This document shows positions 60,545 through 64,000 of a stretch of DNA of 64,000 nucleotides, one piece after another (position 1 is the first letter of the stretch; each line of letters starts with the position of its first letter). This DNA is from Sphingobacterium olei. Lineage in GTDB: Bacteria; Bacteroidota; Bacteroidia; Sphingobacteriales; Sphingobacteriaceae. The stretch covers positions 124,001 through 188,000 of the forward strand of contig NZ_SUME01000001.1 of NCBI RefSeq assembly GCF_005048855.1. Reading direction: 5' to 3'. Below the pieces are notes generated by a model, which saw only the letters and a list, made by a program, of their open reading frames with translations, was not told the origin of the DNA and searched no databases. A program made the position numbers and the translations under genes.

Positions 60545-61183
60545 ATGAAGAAATTTTTCTTTTTATTATTGACCTTTGCTTCTTTTACAGCTTTTGGTCA
60601 AACCGGTTTTACACCTGGCTTTCAAAGTAAGGTAACATTTGGTTCAGGATTTACTGTCTTGGATGAGGAGGTAGAGATGATGCAATTGAAGTTTGATTAC
60701 GTCGGTCAGTTTGCATTAAGTCCGTACGTGTCCTTAGGTGCGGGGACAGGTATCCGGCATTACCTGGATTTCGATTATTCTACTTCTGGAAATGACTGGT
60801 TCGACCTCGACTTTAATCAAGAATTAATGATCCCGTTATATGGTCATCTTAATGTTCGATTCCTGGATAAGAAAGCATCACCTTTTATTAGCACATCTTT
60901 GGGGTATGCGTTTGGGGTAAATTTGAATTCTGATGTCAAAGATTTTTACAGGATCAATTTTGACGCAGATGATGCGAAATTCAAATCTGGTTTTATTGCT
61001 GATGTGTCTACAGGAGTTAGTATTCGTTTCAGAAATAGACTGGGGCTTGTTGCAGGTCCATATTTTGAGTATCAACAAACTGAAAGACAGATTTTTGAAC
61101 TAATTGGAGGAGACGCAGTGGTTCAGCATAGAGAAGAGTTGAATCTGTTTAATTGGGGGCTTAAAGTCGGATTAACGTTTTAA
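60545..61183 (+). CDS. Outer-membrane beta-barrel (porin-like) protein
   Basis: A 212-residue protein with signal peptide 1-18 (cleavage near AFG-Q), followed by alternating strands typical of an 8-stranded barrel and ending in the aromatic signature NWGLKVGLTF. Such small barrels are abundant in Bacteroidota; function unknown. Own promoter; 130 bases before the next gene. Confidence 0.82.
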   Translation: MKKFFFLLLTFASFTAFGQTGFTPGFQSKVTFGSGFTVLDEEVEMMQLKFDYVGQFALSPYVSLGAGTGIRHYLDFDYSTSGNDWFDLDFNQELMIPLYGHLNVRFLDKKASPFISTSLGYAFGVNLNSDVKDFYRINFDADDAKFKSGFIADVSTGVSIRFRNRLGLVAGPYFEYQQTERQIFELIGGDAVVQHREELNLFNWGLKVGLTF

Positions 61184-61302
61184 TTGTCGCATTTTCTTTA
61201 CATATTTTAACGTTTAGCCTGTTAATCCCTTTGCAATACTATGCAGTCATAATAATAAACTTAGATAAAAGATTTATCGTCTCTTAGGAGCATTTAATTT
61301 AA

Positions 61303-61308
61303 AGGAGG
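61303..61308 (+). promoter_or_regulatory. Strong Shine-Dalgarno sequence
   Basis: AGGAGG five bases before the ATG at 61314. A perfect SD is unusual in this phylum and in this window. Confidence 0.6.
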
Positions 61309-61313
61309 TTATT

Positions 61314-61814
61314 ATGAAAAAAGTAGTTTACTTCGCACTCGTATTTTTAGGAATTGGCTTTGTACAGGTCGGTAAAGCTCAAGTTAATGTCAGTATCAAT
61401 ATCGGAAACCAACCACTTTGGGGGCCTGTTGGTCATGCGTATGCCCGTTATTATTACATGCCAGAAATTGACGTGTATTACGATGTGATACATAGAAGGT
61501 ATACCTATTATCAGGGTAATAGATGGGTTACAAAGTCGAAGCTTCCTGCTAAGCACAAAAAAATTAATTTGTACCGTACATATAAAGTCGTATTAAACGA
61601 TCGTAATCCATGGCAACATCATCGAATACATCGTATCTCGTATTCGAGATACGCCAATAATTACTCGCAGGTGGTACTGCGAGATGCGCGTAGAGAACGC
61701 GAATATCGAAGGGATGATTACAGAAGAGATGATCGCCGACATAATGCTCAAAAAAAGTACAACAAACAGGAAAACAAAGGCAAACAAAACAACGGCCGGG
61801 GAAACAGAAGATAG
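61314..61814 (+). CDS. Exported Tyr/Arg-rich protein of unknown function
   Basis: A 166-residue protein: signal peptide 1-22, a central Tyr-rich segment (GPVGHAYARYYYMPEIDVYYDV, with HRRYTYYQGNRWV) seen in related Sphingobacteriaceae proteins, and a strongly basic, low-complexity tail (RREREYRRDDYRRDDRRH, then Lys/Asn/Gly-rich). The tail could bind nucleic acid or anionic polymers; that is inference. Preceded by a perfect Shine-Dalgarno sequence, suggesting strong or induced expression. Confidence 0.8.
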   Translation: MKKVVYFALVFLGIGFVQVGKAQVNVSINIGNQPLWGPVGHAYARYYYMPEIDVYYDVIHRRYTYYQGNRWVTKSKLPAKHKKINLYRTYKVVLNDRNPWQHHRIHRISYSRYANNYSQVVLRDARREREYRRDDYRRDDRRHNAQKKYNKQENKGKQNNGRGNRR

Positions 61815-61896
61815 CTTTGTTAGGTGTAGGAGCTAATCCCACACCTAACATCATCTATTTAATAGTGCGTAAAAGGGAACTACCTACGAAGCAAAT

Positions 61897-62277
61897 TTAC
61901 GCATAGGTAAGCAAAACGAAAATTAAAGCAAGTATAGCGGGAATACCCTGTTTTATCAGTATGCTTTTCGATGCGGTGACAGCTCCAAAGATAGCAGCGA
62001 TGATCACACATCCGAGAAAGAAAAGTGCAACGTAGCGTTGCCACTCCAGATTGTCAATACACAAGGACCAAATAAGTCCAGCGGCTAGAAAACCATTGTA
62101 CAAACCTTGATTCGCAGCGAGGCTCTTAGTTGCTCCAAATAGCTCCGCAGGTAGTGATTTAAATGTTCTTTTTCCGACAGTTTCCCATGCAAACATTTCC
62201 ATCCATAGAATGTATAGGTGTTCTATAGCGACTATTGCTATTAATACCATTGCGATGATTCCAGTTATTCCTTCCAT
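61897..62277 (-). CDS. DUF1304 membrane protein
   Basis: A 126-residue protein with four membrane helices. LIAIVAIEHLYILWMEMFAWET and NQGLYNGFLAAGLIW are characteristic of DUF1304. Function unknown. Monocistronic by appearance. Confidence 0.9.
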   Translation of the reverse strand: MEGITGIIAMVLIAIVAIEHLYILWMEMFAWETVGKRTFKSLPAELFGATKSLAANQGLYNGFLAAGLIWSLCIDNLEWQRYVALFFLGCVIIAAIFGAVTASKSILIKQGIPAILALIFVLLTYA

Positions 62278-62383
62278 ATCTGTAAAACTAGGTTATGATA
62301 CTGCAAGATACAAAAGTGTATCTGTCATTGTTAAAAAACTTCGGATGTCTAAACGATTGAGTAATCCTCAATTGTTACATAAG

Positions 62384-62854
62384 TTATTGTTTTGAGTTGA
62401 CCACGGGTTTATGTCCGACTGGGAAATTTACAGAGTTGGCAATAAAACAATACTCATTTGCTTTCTTATGCAATTCGATTGCCTTTTCGATCATATCATC
62501 ATTTTTAACAAGAACTACTGGATTTAAGGTCACTTCTTTAAAATAACCACTTCCATTTTGTTCCTCTATCATTATACCCTGAGCATTGTCAAGATATTCT
62601 TCTACAACAATATTATTTACGCAACAAAAATGAAGATACCAAAGCATATGGCAGGATGATAAGGACGATAGTAATAGCTCTTCTGGATTATGCCTTTTAC
62701 GATCTCCGTTAAATTCGGGGTCTGAAGAACCTTCTATAATTTTTTTGTTTTCTATTATTATTTTATGGCTTCTTTCGTAATTTTTATAATTATCCGTTCC
62801 TGTTCCTTTATTGCCCGTCCATTCAATTTGCGATTTGTATATATGCTCTTTCAT
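62384..62854 (-). CDS. OsmC-family protein
   Basis: A 156-residue protein of the OsmC/Ohr fold, whose members reduce organic hydroperoxides using two cysteines. The first cysteine region SSLSSCHMLWYLHFCC is present, and the second is in ANEYCFIANSVN, as expected for the family. The ATG at 62854 is preferred over the longer start at 62899. DUF1304 and this gene are in the same direction but 106 bases apart. Confidence 0.9.
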   Translation of the reverse strand: MKEHIYKSQIEWTGNKGTGTDNYKNYERSHKIIIENKKIIEGSSDPEFNGDRKRHNPEELLLSSLSSCHMLWYLHFCCVNNIVVEEYLDNAQGIMIEEQNGSGYFKEVTLNPVVLVKNDDMIEKAIELHKKANEYCFIANSVNFPVGHKPVVNSKQ

Positions 62855-63405
62855 TTTGCAATAATTTATTTTCTTTTGTTTTTTATCTTCACAGTACAAG
62901 TAATATTCTCCTGAATAGCAATTTAAACAATTTTAGTGGATAATGATCGCTTGTCCTTAGAGATTTTGTTTCTCAACAGGGCATTATAAATATAAAATTT
63001 TTAAAAGAAAATACTTCTATTATCTGGTTTCTTTCTAGCTTATAAATGGATCTAATTTTCGGTTGTAACATGTAAATCGTCAGCAAAAAGTGGACGGATT
63101 TAGTTAAAAACGAGAACCTAATATTTTACTTATGGGGCGCCGAATGAACGGCAGAGAAGAAGTTATGAAATAAAATCTGGGAATGGAATGGTATTCAGCA
63201 AAATACCAATAGTTCAAAAGCCCAAGATTCACATCTTGGGCTTTCTATTTTTTTAAGTTATTCATTATACCCTATACACCTAGTTTGTAACTAATCTGCA
63301 TACAGCTAACAAATAAGCTTTTTGTATTATAATAACGTACAGATTTTAAAAATATTTTACTGTTTTCAAAAAAAAACCGAAATTACCTAACATAATTTTA
63401 TTGAT
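62855..63405. other. Gene-poor interval with an orphan terminator
   Basis: About 550 bases without a supportable coding frame. It holds a small hairpin GGTATT/AATACC (63190-63207) and a perfect terminator-like hairpin at 63217-63244. Nothing upstream that ends there is recognised, so a short untranslated RNA or a decayed gene is possible. No consensus promoter was seen for it. Confidence 0.5.
63217..63252 (+). terminator. Orphan terminator hairpin
   Basis: Perfect 12-bp stem AAAGCCCAAGAT / ATCTTGGGCTTT with loop TCAC, followed by a T-rich tail; no recognised gene in front of it. Confidence 0.75.
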
Positions 63406-63762
63406 ATGCTGACAGACATCAACCCCAAATTACCCATGCGTAATAAAGCCAACACAAAAGAGTTTTACTTGAATAAATTAGGATTCCATGAATTTGGAAA
63501 TGCGGATTATGAGGGTTATTTAATGGTACAAAAAGACGATATACAAATCCACTTTTTTGAATTCAAAGAACTTGATCCACAAGAAAATTATGGACAGGTA
63601 TATATACGCACGGGTGATATTGATACGTTGTACCAGTTTATGTTGCATAATAAGCTAACCATACACCCATCGGGAGATTTACAAATAAAACCTTGGGGAC
63701 AAAAGGAGTTTTCGATGTTGGATCCAGATAATAATCTACTAACCTTTGGACAATGTGTATGA
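63406..63762 (+). CDS. VOC-family (bleomycin-resistance-like) protein
   Basis: A 118-residue protein with the paired beta-alpha-beta-beta-beta modules of the vicinal-oxygen-chelate fold: NKANTKEFYLNKLGFHEFG, YLMVQKDDIQIHFFE, QVYIRTGDIDTLYQFM and EFSMLDPDNNLLTFGQ. The layout matches bleomycin-binding resistance proteins, which sequester the drug as dimers, but many relatives have other roles. Own unit. Confidence 0.88.
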   Translation: MLTDINPKLPMRNKANTKEFYLNKLGFHEFGNADYEGYLMVQKDDIQIHFFEFKELDPQENYGQVYIRTGDIDTLYQFMLHNKLTIHPSGDLQIKPWGQKEFSMLDPDNNLLTFGQCV

Positions 63763-63916
63763 TAATAAAGCTTCCTTGCAATAAAATCCATATTTTTTAA
63801 AAAGCGTACTTTTTACAGGTTTTTTCTAAATTGCAACATGAATTAATGTAATGAGCGGTACGCCTTATGCTAGAGCCTTGCTGTTTTTTTCTTGAAAAAG
63901 TCCATAACTAACCAAT

Positions 63917-64000
63917 ATGATAATTGATAACGTAATTTCAACAGAATCTAAAAAGAAACCTAAGTTTTATCAACTGCTTTATATTCAAGTCTTATTTGCG
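63917..64000 (+). CDS. dctA: C4-dicarboxylate/cation symporter DctA, N-terminal fragment
   Basis: The first 28 codons are inside the window. The chain KKKPKFYQLLYIQVLFA matches the start of DctA (DAACS family), where 'FY..LY.QVLFA' leads into the first membrane helix. Inner-membrane uptake of succinate, fumarate and malate is the family role. The gene is cut by the window end. Confidence 0.7.
   Translation, partial: MIIDNVISTESKKKPKFYQLLYIQVLFA

Noticed and set aside
1..64000. CRISPR array, insertion sequence or rRNA genes
   Set aside because: No regularly spaced identical repeats of suitable length, no transposase-like frame and no rRNA-like sequence was found on reading both strands.

Overview
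The window looks like a chromosomal segment of a Bacteroidota bacterium, most likely Sphingobacteriaceae (Sphingobacterium/Pedobacter-like). Support: low-to-moderate GC; Bacteroidota-type promoters (TTTG about 20 bp upstream of TAnnTTTG) before many genes; almost no Shine-Dalgarno sequences; and lineage-typical families (S46 dipeptidyl-peptidase, DUF4397 lipoprotein, DUF5606-type protein, TonB receptor with a carboxypeptidase-like N-terminal domain, LytS/LytTR signalling, futalosine menaquinone pathway). The lineage is inferred; no rRNA gene is present to prove it.

Layout. 1-3000: end of a scramblase-related gene, then a GNAT acetyltransferase, prephenate dehydrogenase and an aromatic-type aminotransferase. 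3000-7530: MsbA-like ABC exporter and a menaquinone operon (mqnE, histidine phosphatase, mqnA). 7575-14830: CLC transporter, DUF423 protein and an S46 peptidase, divergent from oxyR and a second CLC with CBS domains; riboflavin synthase follows. 14980-15450: two tandem promoter-hairpin units that look like small RNAs, and tRNA-Arg. 15510-18840: probable metal-uptake operon (His/Cys-rich small protein, TonB receptor, His-rich lipoprotein) with a palindrome placed inside its promoter. 18897-33831: housekeeping and repair genes (xerD, M16 protease, sbcCD, Rdx-type thiol protein, esterase, cyclophilin, radC, smc).

34028-42300 is the accessory and most interesting part. A lantibiotic dehydratase (LanB) operon on the minus strand starts with an unannotated 47-residue peptide gene (40801-40944). 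This peptide has an FNLD-like leader motif and a Thr/Ser-rich C-terminus. A strong hairpin separates it from a stand-alone receiver-domain gene and lanB. Convergent to this operon lie a LytS-type histidine kinase and a LytTR response regulator. The same 18-bp motif (16/18 identical), in the same orientation and exactly 37 nt from the TTTG of a degenerate -7 box, precedes both the peptide gene and a divergently placed 61-residue membrane-protein gene. The simplest reading is a RiPP system whose peptide and putative immunity protein are co-activated by the LytTR regulator. No LanC cyclase, exporter or leader peptidase lies nearby.

42134-64000 is mostly core: tRNA-Leu and tRNA-Gly, a GH144/glucoamylase-like secreted protein, an OmpA lipoprotein, a DnaE fused to an N-terminal DEDDh exonuclease, thioredoxin, an S1/P1-type hydrolase, a glycosyltransferase, an FKBP isomerase, an aldo/keto reductase, kdsB, a deoxynucleoside kinase, trpS, mazG, a coupled DUF1543 pair, ychF, a beta-barrel protein, DUF1304, OsmC, a VOC protein and the first 28 codons of a dctA-like carrier. 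Perfect bidirectional hairpin terminators separate most convergent gene pairs.
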